Source of the DNA: JAFGLZ01 sp964390905
GTDB lineage: Bacteria > Planctomycetota > Phycisphaerae > UBA1845 > JAFGLZ01
Assembly (NCBI GenBank): GCA_964390905.1
Contig: CAYMLO010000039.1
Coordinates: forward strand, 1-64,000
Length of the DNA: 64,000 nucleotides
Reading direction: 5' to 3'
Position numbers and translations under genes: made by a program. Positions 1-8,291 of this stretch are shown here, piece by piece. The notes below the pieces were generated by a model, which did not search any database, was not told the origin of the DNA, and saw only the letters and a list, made by a program, of their open reading frames with translations. Each line of letters begins with the position of its first letter. Positions within the stretch are counted from its first letter, which is position 1.

Positions 1-1
1 G

Positions 2-52
2 CGCGACTTGGAGATCGATTACGTGCGGGTCTATGCGCGCGACACGAAGTAG
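2..52 (+). CDS. C-terminal end of a GH16-like glycoside hydrolase (partial)
   Basis: Only the last 16 codons and the stop are in the window. The residues read RDLEIDYVRVYARDTK, which resembles the final beta-strand of GH16 beta-glucanase/laminarinase-type proteins (typically ..DYVRVY.. just before the stop). The same ending also occurs in other jelly-roll concanavalin-like proteins, so the family is an inference from a short tail. The rest of the gene lies upstream of the window. It is on the same strand as the fucosidase gene 400 bases downstream. Confidence 0.5.
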   Translation, partial: RDLEIDYVRVYARDTK

Positions 53-353
53 CCGGCAGAGCGCAATCCAGAACGGAAATCGCAGAGCGTCGTTCTCATC
101 CGATCGTCCTGTAGGAACCGGCCTGGGGTGCTGCGGCTCAAGCCCGCATTTCCCAGATCAGCCGATACGGCGGTTGCGGCCGCCCGAGGCGGTGCCGCGA
201 TGACGGCGAGAACCGTCGAGACAGCCAGGGAAGGCGGAGGCAACGTGGAGGGTCTGCGCAGATCGCCGATGGACACCCCCACGCAAGGCGTTTCGGTCAG
301 GATCATGGCCTGTCAGGCGCCGGATAGCCCCTCCATCGAACAGATTGCGGGGT
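53..353. other. Intergenic stretch without a gene
   Basis: No ORF here has credible coding character. The reading frame of the downstream fucosidase is open back to about 128, but that extension has no ribosome binding site and no signal-peptide logic. A 17-base motif at 145-161 recurs with one mismatch at 14581-14597, in another intergenic region. Confidence 0.5.
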
Positions 354-433
354 CGCCGATCTCAGGATCGGCGTTAGAATCGTCAGAAAGGCCGACGGTG
401 GTCGTCGGCCAACGTCCATCCGGGAAATCCCGG
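354..433 (+). promoter_or_regulatory. Structured leader: three perfect hairpins before the fucosidase gene
   Basis: Three consecutive perfect stem-loops are readable. The first is 354-361 paired with 366-373 (8 bp, 4-base loop TCAG). The second is 390-397 paired with 403-410 (8 bp, 5-base loop). The third is 420-424 paired with 429-433 (5 bp, loop AAAT). The Shine-Dalgarno AAGGAG (442-447) and the ATG (455) follow at once. No T-run follows any stem, so these are not classical terminators. They could be an attenuator, a structured 5' UTR or part of an unrecognised RNA; I could not match a known riboswitch. Confidence 0.45.
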
Positions 434-454
434 CTTCTGCCAAGGAGTAACGAA

Positions 455-1786
455 ATGACCATGCCGATCAAGCATACGACCCATCGACTCGGCGTACTCC
501 TGGTTATGGCCGTTTGCGGTTCGACTGCGATGGCCGCCAACCGCCAAGAACGCGTCGCGTGGTTTCGAGATCTTGGTTTCGGCATGTTTATCCATTGGAG
601 CATGGACAGTCAGTTGGGCTCGGTCATCAGCCATTCTATGGTGGGCGCATCGGAGGCGTACCTCAAACGCTTTGTCGAAGAGTTGCCCGGCACGTTCAAC
701 CCGAAGCGTTTCGACCCGGACGAATGGGCCGTGCTGGCCAAGCTGGCGGGCATGAAGTACGTCGTCTTCACGACCAAGCACCACTCGGGCTTCTGCATGT
801 TCGATACGGCCACGACCGATTTCGACATCATGAATACTCCGTACGGCAAGGACATCACCGCCGAGCTCGTCAAGGCGTTGCGCAAACGGGGGTTGGCCGT
901 CGGGTTCTACTATTCGCCGGACGACTTCTACTTCCTGCGTAAGCAAGGCACGGTGATCCGCCGACGCGGCAAGGGCGTTACCGTCGAGGACAACCCGGGA
1001 CTGCTGAAGTACGATCAAGCCCAACTCACCGAGCTACTGACCAAGTACGGGCCGATAGACATCGTGTTCCTCGACGGCCCGGCCAAAGGTCTGACCGATC
1101 TGTGCTGGAGACTTCAGCCCAACATCGTCGTAACGCGCGGCGCGATGCAAACCCCCGAGCAATTCGTCCCCGGAACCGCGCCGAAGGGGGCGTGGGAGAC
1201 CTGCATGACGATGGGCACGCAGTGGCACTACAAGCCCACAAACGATACATACAAGTCGGGCGGCAAGCTGATCAAGACGCTCATCGAGACACGCGCCAAG
1301 GGGGGCAATTGGCTGCTGAACGTCGGGCCGAAGCCAAACGGCGAACTGCCCATCGAGCAGGAGGAACGCTTGCGCGAAGTCGCTCTCTGGATGTTCGTCA
1401 ACGACCGATCCATCCGCGACGTACGACCTTGGATCGTTACCAACGAAGGCGACATCTGGTTAACCAAGAGCGTGGATCAGGACACCGTCTATGCCATCGT
1501 CAGCGGCAAGGCGTGGCCCTACGGCAAGAAGCGATCGGTCGTCTTGCGGTCGGTCAAGACCACGCAAGCCTCGAAGGTCGGCATCTTGGGACAGACCGGC
1601 GAGGTCCTCGAATACAACCCCAAGGCTAGGCCGACCACGACATGGCGTCAGGAGCAGGACGGACTGCACATCACCGCAACGCGGGCCCAACGCCTATACA
1701 ACGACCGCACATGGCCCAATCCGGTGGTCATCGAGATCACGCATGCTCGGCCTGGGCAGGTATCATCCAAGGGCAAGAGGAACTGA
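455..1786 (+). CDS. Secreted alpha-L-fucosidase, GH29 family
   Basis: This 443-residue protein should remove alpha-L-fucose from polysaccharides outside the cytoplasm. The ATG at 455 is chosen because AAGGAG stands at 442-447 and the product then begins with a normal signal peptide (cleavage near AMAA). GH29 hallmarks run in order: FGMFIHW after the signal, the TIM-barrel motif TTKHHSGFCMF, YYSP, then IVFLDG with Asp207 at the position of the catalytic nucleophile, and GGNWLLNVGP before a C-terminal beta domain. Usual family length is about 450-600, so this is a short single-module form. The acid/base residue varies in GH29 and I cannot assign it. The next gene is convergent. Confidence 0.9.
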   Translation: MTMPIKHTTHRLGVLLVMAVCGSTAMAANRQERVAWFRDLGFGMFIHWSMDSQLGSVISHSMVGASEAYLKRFVEELPGTFNPKRFDPDEWAVLAKLAGMKYVVFTTKHHSGFCMFDTATTDFDIMNTPYGKDITAELVKALRKRGLAVGFYYSPDDFYFLRKQGTVIRRRGKGVTVEDNPGLLKYDQAQLTELLTKYGPIDIVFLDGPAKGLTDLCWRLQPNIVVTRGAMQTPEQFVPGTAPKGAWETCMTMGTQWHYKPTNDTYKSGGKLIKTLIETRAKGGNWLLNVGPKPNGELPIEQEERLREVALWMFVNDRSIRDVRPWIVTNEGDIWLTKSVDQDTVYAIVSGKAWPYGKKRSVVLRSVKTTQASKVGILGQTGEVLEYNPKARPTTTWRQEQDGLHITATRAQRLYNDRTWPNPVVIEITHARPGQVSSKGKRN

Positions 1787-1855
1787 CTGGGCAAGGCGGC
1801 GTTTCGATCAGTCGGGCTTCGCGTCGGCGAGCGATCCGGCTCAGGACCGGTCGTG

Positions 1856-2974
1856 TTACCGGGCCGGAGCCAGGTTGGGTGATCCTGGCTTCTGGTGCGG
1901 CTTGAGCGCCGCGAATCGGTACTCGATCTCGGCAATCTGCTCTTTGCTCAGTTTCAGCGCCGAGTAGATGGGCGAGGCGGGGACGGTTCTCTTGGGCCCG
2001 TAGTGACGCGAAACCATCGTCTGGAACACGCCGCGCTTCTTCCAGAGATACAACTGGTAGCCGCGCAAATCGCCGGGATGGGTTTTGCCAAGGTTGGCCA
2101 TGAGGAGGAACTTGCTGTATGCATCTCGGAGGGCATCGGGATCGGAGCCGCTCTTGTGGAGTTCCCAGACGCGGGTGAGGACGTCGGCGTAGATGGCTCG
2201 TTCGGTAATCAGGCCCTCCGCGCCAAGACGCAACTCGTAGAGCCAACCATAGCCGCCGCGGGCACCGAACACGCGACGGATGGGTGGTCGCGCCGCAAGC
2301 AAGATGCGCATACGGGCGATGACGGACCCCGCTTCCTCCTTGACGTAGCCGAAGTTCGGGAACTTCTTGGCCAGTTCGATCAGAAGTTGCGTCGAGGGAG
2401 GCGACCCCTTGTATGCAACGCCGCCCGTGGTTTGGAGAATCACCGGACGCCTCGTGACCGACGCCAGCGCGCTCCAGTACTGACGCATGTCGTCTTGGGT
2501 CTTGCCCGAGTCCGGCGGCCGCGAGATCATCGCCGCCGGCGCCAACTTCTCGGCGTGCCTCGCATAATCGAGCATCTCGGCCGTGTCTTTGCCCTGCACG
2601 CCGAGGCACAGTGCCGTAGTACGGAAGCCGCGGGCCGCGTTGGCCAGCACCTCCATGCCCTGGCGCTTCTCCTCGGTGCTCAGCAGATCGACACTGTCGC
2701 CCGACTGCGGCCAGATCATGCCCGGACACCCGCACCAGTCGACGTAGCGAGCCTGCTTGGCAAGCGCGTCGAAATCCACCGCGCCCTTGGCCGTGAAGGG
2801 CGTCGACAGAATCAGAAACGGTCCTTGGATTCTCGGGTTCGCCTTGCCGGTGCTGGCGGGCGAGCCCGCGTCCGGCTCGCGTCCGTGCAGGATCTTCCCG
2901 CCGATGACACTCGACGTGCCGGCGGCCGCTGCCTGAATCATCCGTCGCCTCGTGATGCGTCTCTCTTCTGACAC
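1856..2974 (-). CDS. Tat-secreted DapA/NanA-family aldolase-like protein, copy 1
   Basis: A 372-residue protein of the class I aldolase family that includes dihydrodipicolinate synthase and N-acetylneuraminate lyase. The GTG start at 2974 is set by GGAGG six bases upstream; the product then opens with a twin-arginine-type leader (RRITRRRMIQAAAAG), so it should be exported folded. The Schiff-base lysine is present in GYVKEEAGSV. Two other family features are altered: the catalytic Tyr motif (ILYN in DapA) reads VILQT, and the GTTGE loop reads PQSGDSVD. It is therefore probably not a biosynthetic DapA; a role with a sugar acid or keto acid is only inference. About 85% identical by eye to the gene at 7133-8239. 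Confidence 0.75.
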   Translation of the reverse strand: MSEERRITRRRMIQAAAAGTSSVIGGKILHGREPDAGSPASTGKANPRIQGPFLILSTPFTAKGAVDFDALAKQARYVDWCGCPGMIWPQSGDSVDLLSTEEKRQGMEVLANAARGFRTTALCLGVQGKDTAEMLDYARHAEKLAPAAMISRPPDSGKTQDDMRQYWSALASVTRRPVILQTTGGVAYKGSPPSTQLLIELAKKFPNFGYVKEEAGSVIARMRILLAARPPIRRVFGARGGYGWLYELRLGAEGLITERAIYADVLTRVWELHKSGSDPDALRDAYSKFLLMANLGKTHPGDLRGYQLYLWKKRGVFQTMVSRHYGPKRTVPASPIYSALKLSKEQIAEIEYRFAALKPHQKPGSPNLAPAR

Positions 2975-3004
2975 GACGTACCTCCACTGATGAATAACGG
3001 CCCT

Positions 3005-3013
3005 AGTGTACCA
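3005..3013 (-). promoter_or_regulatory. Possible extended -10 promoter element for aldolase copy 1
   Basis: Read on the minus strand this is TGGTACACT, an extended -10 (TGn plus TACACT). It lies about 30 bases before the GTG start at 2974, which would leave a leader of about 25 bases containing the GGAGG. No convincing -35 hexamer is visible at 17 bases. Confidence 0.35.
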
Positions 3014-3107
3014 GCGTAACCGTGCAATCGCTAGGCAGACGGTTGATGCTTTCATCCTGAGGGCTTAGCCTGCTGGGGGGCATGCGGCGGGTTGCCGAGG
3101 AGCGAAT

Positions 3108-5525
3108 ATGTACTGCTTGAGTTCTGTGTGTTGCGTCTTGTTGGCGTCGGCGCCCGATGCGGCCAGTTTTCGGGCCAAGGCCGCTGCGTGGATCGAGGCG
3201 GAGACGGCGGAGGCAGTGGCGGGGATCAACGTTGATCGGCGCAAGGTCAAGACGGCGCTTGCCGGGGCCGTGCTGGGGGTGCACCCCGATCAGGAACCGG
3301 ACGTGGTCTGTCGATGGACGTTCCCGGTGGAACGTCCCGTTGAAGCGGCCGACGTGGTCCTCCGGTATGCGACGACGATGCAGGGGCGCTACCGCATGGC
3401 GCTGGATGGTGTGGTGCGCGGCGATGTGGTCTTCGCGACCACAGGTGGGTGGGGGGGTAAGGTCAACGAGTTCGAGTGGGGAGCTGTGAGGCTCGGTGCT
3501 GAGCTCGCGGCGGGTGAGCATCGGCTTGAGCTTCGCGCGACGAGCCAATCCCGGCCCATCAATCTGGATTGCCTGGCGATCATCTCCAGGCTCGAAGCCG
3601 TGCCTGTTCGCCTGGCGCTGGATCCGGTTAAGACGAGCCGACGCGTGACACTGCCTGAGTGGGACCCTCCCACGGGACACGAGGCCGTGGCATTTCGCGT
3701 GGGGCGGGGCGGCAAGACGATGCGGATTTGGGGCGGACGCACACCGGCGTCGCGGTCCTACATCGAGGAGTTCTTGCCGGGACTCTTCGAACGGACGCTC
3801 GTGCTCGACGAGGTGGATCTGAGAAACGGGAGCCTAGCGTGGATCTTCACCGGCGATCGCGGCGGATTCACGATTTCCATTGAGCCAGCCAAGGTCGCCG
3901 TCTTCCAACGCTTCTACGATTCGTTCGGCCTTCATCCGTTCGAACGCGGCAAGGTTCGCGCAGCCCGGCATCCGGAGCGTCGCTGGTGCGAATCGTCCGT
4001 GAATTACGCGGGCAAGTTGCGGGGGGTCACGGTCGCGCACGATTACAGGCTCGGCTTGACGGTCCGCCTGAACGGCCAAGCTGCGCTGCATCAGACGTGC
4101 GAGATGGACGTAAGCCGCCATCAGCTCCGTCTCGCGTCGGACCGGGCGGCTGCGAGCGGCCGCATCTTGAGTCCGCCCGCCGAGGACGTCGTTGTCCGCA
4201 TCGATCCGACGAAGCGGCATCAGACAATGATGGGCTTCGGCGGCATCGCCACGCCGACGGCCTATGCACAGCTCAGTCCGGCCGGCAAGCGCCGCTGGTG
4301 GGAGCTCGTTTGCGAGTACAACCTGCTGATTCAGCGCGAGTACCCGATCGGCTCGGCCTTGAACGAGCCGATGGACAACTGGGGCCACCTGGCCGACGCG
4401 ACGCCGCACTACTACGGCGACAACTTCCCCAACGGCGAGGTGAGCGACTTCGAGTATATCAAGACACTTCGGCGGCTGGGCGGAAAGGTCTTCTTCGAGT
4501 TCTGGGCGCTGCCGCCGTGGGCCTGCCAGGACTGGAAGGACGATGCCGGCAAGGTCCACAAGGGCGTAGCGGACCCGGAGATCTACACGAAGGCGATGAT
4601 CAACTACTGCCAGGCGTCGAAGCAGCGCGCCGGCGCGCCGCCCGACGTGGTCGGCATCCAGAACGAGATCCATCAGCCGCCGCGAATATGGCACGAGATG
4701 ACGCTGGCGCTACGACGCGGTCTCGATGAGGCCGGCTTCAAGGACGTCCGCATCCACATGAGCGACCACGGCCACCTGCGCGGGGGGATCCAACGGGCCA
4801 GGGAGTTCAAACAGTCTGCTGAGGCGTGGTCAAAGATCGACTACGCAGCGACGCACATGTACGACTACCAGTCTCACTTCACCGATCCGGACCGATACGA
4901 CGAGCACCTCAAGACGTGGAACGAACTGACCAGCGACAAGCCGTTCCTGTCCACGGAGCTGTGCATCAATAAGCCGCTGTATCAACGATCGACCTACCGG
5001 TTAGCGCTGACAATGGGGCAGCTCTATCACAAGAACCTCACGATCGCCGATGCCGTTGCAGTCTGCTATTGCTGGACGCTGCTCAACGTGGTCCAGCCGA
5101 GCTACGGCTGGACCCGAACGCTGTGCGTACCGGATCGAGCCAACGGCTTTGTGCCGGCCGCATCCAGTCATCAGCTTCGCGTCTTTGGCGCGTATAGCCG
5201 GCGTGTCCGGGCGGGCATGGCGCGTGTCGAAGCAGCGAGCACCACACCGGACGTCTTGGCGGTGGCCTTCGTGGGCGAGGGCGACGCCCGAACGGTCGTT
5301 GTCCTCAATCGTTCGACAAGACCACAGCGTGTCGTGTGTCAGGGGGTCGGGGCCTTCAAGCAGGTAGAGCGGGTCGATCCGTACCATGAGAACGCCCTCT
5401 GCGCGGCACCACAATTGGCGGCCCGAGGCGCAAGTCAGATCGTTGTTCCTCCTGGCTCGATCGTCACGTTGACGACCGTCGCACTGGGCCGGTTCCCCGA
5501 CGGATTTGATGGCAGTACTCGCTGA
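3108..5525 (+). CDS. Secreted GH30-like glycosidase with N-terminal carbohydrate-binding-like domain
   Basis: An 805-residue protein. GAGGAG at 3097-3102 precedes the ATG and a short signal peptide. Residues 25-165 look like a CBM6/35-type jelly roll (starting WIEAE). The catalytic part starts near residue 365 with a GH30-like MMGFGGIATPTAY. The probable acid/base is Glu520 in GIQNEIHQ and the probable nucleophile is Glu617 in FLSTELCIN. A small beta domain ends the protein. GH30 enzymes act on beta-glucosyl, beta-xylosyl and related linkages; the substrate cannot be read from the sequence. The region between (about 170-360) is unassigned beta structure. It is convergent with the ceramidase-like gene at 5576, only 50 bases apart. 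Confidence 0.7.
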   Translation: MYCLSSVCCVLLASAPDAASFRAKAAAWIEAETAEAVAGINVDRRKVKTALAGAVLGVHPDQEPDVVCRWTFPVERPVEAADVVLRYATTMQGRYRMALDGVVRGDVVFATTGGWGGKVNEFEWGAVRLGAELAAGEHRLELRATSQSRPINLDCLAIISRLEAVPVRLALDPVKTSRRVTLPEWDPPTGHEAVAFRVGRGGKTMRIWGGRTPASRSYIEEFLPGLFERTLVLDEVDLRNGSLAWIFTGDRGGFTISIEPAKVAVFQRFYDSFGLHPFERGKVRAARHPERRWCESSVNYAGKLRGVTVAHDYRLGLTVRLNGQAALHQTCEMDVSRHQLRLASDRAAASGRILSPPAEDVVVRIDPTKRHQTMMGFGGIATPTAYAQLSPAGKRRWWELVCEYNLLIQREYPIGSALNEPMDNWGHLADATPHYYGDNFPNGEVSDFEYIKTLRRLGGKVFFEFWALPPWACQDWKDDAGKVHKGVADPEIYTKAMINYCQASKQRAGAPPDVVGIQNEIHQPPRIWHEMTLALRRGLDEAGFKDVRIHMSDHGHLRGGIQRAREFKQSAEAWSKIDYAATHMYDYQSHFTDPDRYDEHLKTWNELTSDKPFLSTELCINKPLYQRSTYRLALTMGQLYHKNLTIADAVAVCYCWTLLNVVQPSYGWTRTLCVPDRANGFVPAASSHQLRVFGAYSRRVRAGMARVEAASTTPDVLAVAFVGEGDARTVVVLNRSTRPQRVVCQGVGAFKQVERVDPYHENALCAAPQLAARGASQIVVPPGSIVTLTTVALGRFPDGFDGSTR

Positions 5526-5575
5526 CGCTGGCAAGAGAGGGCAGCGCACGACCCTCAGTCCGACAATCCGACGCG

Positions 5576-7036
5576 CTATGGTTTGGCCCACAGCCGCTTC
5601 AACTCCGCGACCGTCGCGTTGACCATTTCCTGGCCACCAACGTGCCCGATGCGATTGCTCTTGATCGTCGCCCCATAGCTACCGCCTTCGATAGCGCGCT
5701 TCGTGGGGACGTATCCACCGATGACGCCCTTGCCGTATTGGCCGGCGAGTTGCACAACGAATGTCTGCACGGCCGGGCTGCGAGCCTGGATCCGTACGCC
5801 GAAGTCGGTGAACAGCTCGTAAGGGTTCGTGCAGATCGCCATATCACCGATCCGAATGATGTGCACCTCCGTCGGATGCACGTTCTTGCCGGCCTTCTGC
5901 ATTTCGTATCGAGTGACGATTCCCTGATTCCAGTGTAATCCCAGCCCACGGATCTTCTGCGCGGTTAGCTTGGCGACTTCCCGCTTGGCAGCCTGGTAGT
6001 CCGCCTCCGGAACGGGACGCATGGCAAGGTTGAGATTCAGGACGGAGTGTATGAAGGCCACGTCGAATCGGATGTCGTTCTTGGCCACGGCCCACGCGTC
6101 GTCGACCGCACGGTTGATTCTCCTGGCGATTTCCTGCAAACGATTGAGCCCTCGGCCTCGTCGCATCCGTTCCTCGGCGGCTTTGCGCCAGAGGATGTGG
6201 GGCGACTGATCGCCGCCGGCGCCGCAGAGGCCGAGCACGGCCGTCTCCGGCGAAAACTGCTCAAAGAGCGTCTTGCGGACGTAGTGCCAATAGTCGGCGT
6301 TCAGCTTCTTTCCCGACCCGACCTCTTGGGCGGGGCAGGCCACGTCAACTGCGACGCCGATCGGAACGGCCGGTTGCTCCCTGTCGTGCACGAACAGAAC
6401 GTGCACACCGTGGTCCTCGAAACCTTCGATGTGACTGAAGTTGGCCGCATTCGTCGGCCCGTACATCCGTGCCGAACCGTCCATGTAAGACATCCGCCGG
6501 TTGTGGGCGACGACGGCGTGGCCGAACCCCCAACTGACGCCTCCTGGCCTGCGAGACTTCCAGGCCTTGTCAATCGCCCCTGCCAGACGTTCCTTCAGGA
6601 ACGCCACGTACTTCGACGGCTTCATGCAGTCGTCCGGTAGCGTATAGCGATCGTCGAGCATGGCCGGGGCCGTGTGCGTGTGGGTGGCCGTGAGAATGAC
6701 TTTGTTGACGTCGAATTCGACTCCCCGCCCCGTCAGGTATTCGCGGAATCGGTCCTGCAGGTCATAGCGGAACATGACCAGATCGGCCGAGACGAGGATC
6801 AGCTCGTCCACCCTCCTCTCGCCCTCTCGGGCCTCGATGATGAGCACCGACGCCATGCACGGGGTCTCGACCTCTCGCGAAACGCGTGTGTGGGCCTGGC
6901 CGGTCAGCGCGACCGGTCCGTCCGGCGTGATGCTTGTCGTCGCCGTACCAATGAGGAGTTCGGCGGCCGAGAGCGGAGACGGGCACAAGATGCCCAAGAG
7001 CAAGCCGAAAGCCCGCGACACAGAGCAGCGTCGCAT
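5576..7036 (-). CDS. Secreted neutral-ceramidase-like amidohydrolase, paralogue 1
   Basis: A 486-residue protein with a signal peptide (cleavage near LSAAE), start set by GGAGG before the ATG at 7036. It resembles the N-terminal domain of neutral/alkaline ceramidases: GTATTSITPDG at the start of the mature protein, the metal-binding ATHTHTAP, and Ser278 in GGDQSPH at the place of the ceramidase nucleophile motif (GDVSPN in the Pseudomonas enzyme). NPYELFTDFG lies near the end. The Asn after SP is replaced by His and the usual C-terminal domain is missing, so activity on ceramide is not assured. It is the last gene of a three-gene operon with the aldolase (96 bases upstream) and the propeller glycosidase. 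Two further paralogues stand at 14821 and 16413. Confidence 0.75.
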   Translation of the reverse strand: MRRCSVSRAFGLLLGILCPSPLSAAELLIGTATTSITPDGPVALTGQAHTRVSREVETPCMASVLIIEAREGERRVDELILVSADLVMFRYDLQDRFREYLTGRGVEFDVNKVILTATHTHTAPAMLDDRYTLPDDCMKPSKYVAFLKERLAGAIDKAWKSRRPGGVSWGFGHAVVAHNRRMSYMDGSARMYGPTNAANFSHIEGFEDHGVHVLFVHDREQPAVPIGVAVDVACPAQEVGSGKKLNADYWHYVRKTLFEQFSPETAVLGLCGAGGDQSPHILWRKAAEERMRRGRGLNRLQEIARRINRAVDDAWAVAKNDIRFDVAFIHSVLNLNLAMRPVPEADYQAAKREVAKLTAQKIRGLGLHWNQGIVTRYEMQKAGKNVHPTEVHIIRIGDMAICTNPYELFTDFGVRIQARSPAVQTFVVQLAGQYGKGVIGGYVPTKRAIEGGSYGATIKSNRIGHVGGQEMVNATVAELKRLWAKP

Positions 7037-7132
7037 GATCCATCCTCCACGAAGCCTCTTGATCGCAGCCAGGTCCAGCCTTCTTCGGACACCTCCATGG
7101 GCATGTCCCGCCGCCGATCGAGACCGGTCGCG

Positions 7133-8239
7133 CTACCGGGCCGGTCCCAGGTTGGGTGATCCTGGCTTCTGGTACGGCTTGAGCGCCTCGAACCGGAACT
7201 CGATCTCGGCGATCTCGGCCTTGCTCAGCTTCAGCTCTGAGTACTTGGGCTTGGCAGGAATCGTCCTCTTGGGTCCGTAGTGACGCGAGACCATCGTCTT
7301 GAAGACGCCGCGCTTCTTCCAGAGGTACAACTGGTAGCCGCGCAGATCACCGGGATGGGTCTTGCCGAGGTTGATCACGAGGAGGAACTTGCTGTACGCA
7401 TCTCGGAGCGCGTCGGGATCGGCGCCGCTCTTGTGCAGTTCCCATACGCGGGTCAGGACATCGGCGTAGATGGCTCGCTCGGTGATCAGGCCCTCCGCGC
7501 CAAGACGTAGCTCGTAGAGCCAGCCGAAGCCCCCACGGGCGCCGAACACGCGTCGGATGGGCGGTTTGGCCGCGAGGAGGGCGCGCATGCGGGTGATAAC
7601 CGAGCCCGCCTCTTCTTTGATGTAGCCGAAGTTCGGGAACTTCTTCGCCAGTTCGATCATGAGTTTCGGTGAGGGGTACTGCCCCTTGTATGCAAGGCCG
7701 CCCGAGGTCTGGAAGAACACCGGACGCTTCGTCACCTCGGCGAGCGCGGACCAGTACTTGCGAATGTCGTCTTGCGTCTTCCCCGAGTCCGGCGGCCGCG
7801 AGATGAATGCCGCCGGCGCGAGTTTCTCGGCGTGACGCGCATACTCGATCATCTCGGCCGTGTCCTTGCCCTGCACCCCGAGGCACAGCGCCGTGCGAAG
7901 GCCACGCGACGCCTCGGCGAACACCTCCATGCCGTGACGCTTCTCGTCGGCTGTCAGCAGATCGACACTGTCGCCTGACTGCGGCCAGATCATGCCCGGA
8001 CACCCGCACCAGTCGACATAGCGAGCCTCCTTGGCCAGCGCGTCGAAGTCGACCTCACCCTTGGCCGTGAAGGGCGTCGAGAGAATTAGAAACGGTCCTT
8101 GGATTTTCGGGTCCGCGCCGGCGGCTGAGCCCGCACGCGACTCGGCTCCCCGCAGGACCTTCCCGCCGATGACACTCGACGTGCCGGCCGCCGCGACCTG
8201 AATCATCCGGCGCCTCGTGATGCGTCTTTGTTCTGACAC
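7133..8239 (-). CDS. Tat-secreted DapA/NanA-family aldolase-like protein, copy 2
   Basis: A 368-residue paralogue of the gene at 1856-2974, nearly co-linear. It begins at a GTG behind the same GGAGGTAC ribosome site, so the duplication includes the translation start region. The Tat leader is retained (RRITRRRMIQVAAAG). The Schiff-base lysine is kept in GYIKEEAGSV, the catalytic Tyr is again missing (VFFQTSGG), and the loop reads PQSGDSVD. Both copies having the same non-canonical residues suggests the family kept a different, still selected activity rather than decaying. It is the middle gene of the operon, 52 bases after the propeller glycosidase and 96 before the ceramidase-like gene. Confidence 0.75.
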   Translation of the reverse strand: MSEQRRITRRRMIQVAAAGTSSVIGGKVLRGAESRAGSAAGADPKIQGPFLILSTPFTAKGEVDFDALAKEARYVDWCGCPGMIWPQSGDSVDLLTADEKRHGMEVFAEASRGLRTALCLGVQGKDTAEMIEYARHAEKLAPAAFISRPPDSGKTQDDIRKYWSALAEVTKRPVFFQTSGGLAYKGQYPSPKLMIELAKKFPNFGYIKEEAGSVITRMRALLAAKPPIRRVFGARGGFGWLYELRLGAEGLITERAIYADVLTRVWELHKSGADPDALRDAYSKFLLVINLGKTHPGDLRGYQLYLWKKRGVFKTMVSRHYGPKRTIPAKPKYSELKLSKAEIAEIEFRFEALKPYQKPGSPNLGPAR

Positions 8240-8291
8240 GATGTACCTCCTCTGATGAGTAACGGGAATTGCGTTGTCCGTCGTCCGGGCC

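Noticed and set aside
145..161. 17-base motif shared with 14581-14597 as a dispersed element
   Set aside because: Only two copies with one mismatch and unrelated flanks; could be chance or a short remnant, so it is noted but not called.
128..454. Longer N-terminus for the fucosidase
   Set aside because: The frame is open, but the ATG at 455 has AAGGAG at the right distance and starts a signal peptide; the upstream part overlaps the three hairpins.
1737..2987. Alternative minus-strand frame of 416 codons over the aldolase gene
   Set aside because: No family character and Arg-rich shadow composition; the overlapping frame encodes a complete Tat-leader aldolase with ribosome site.
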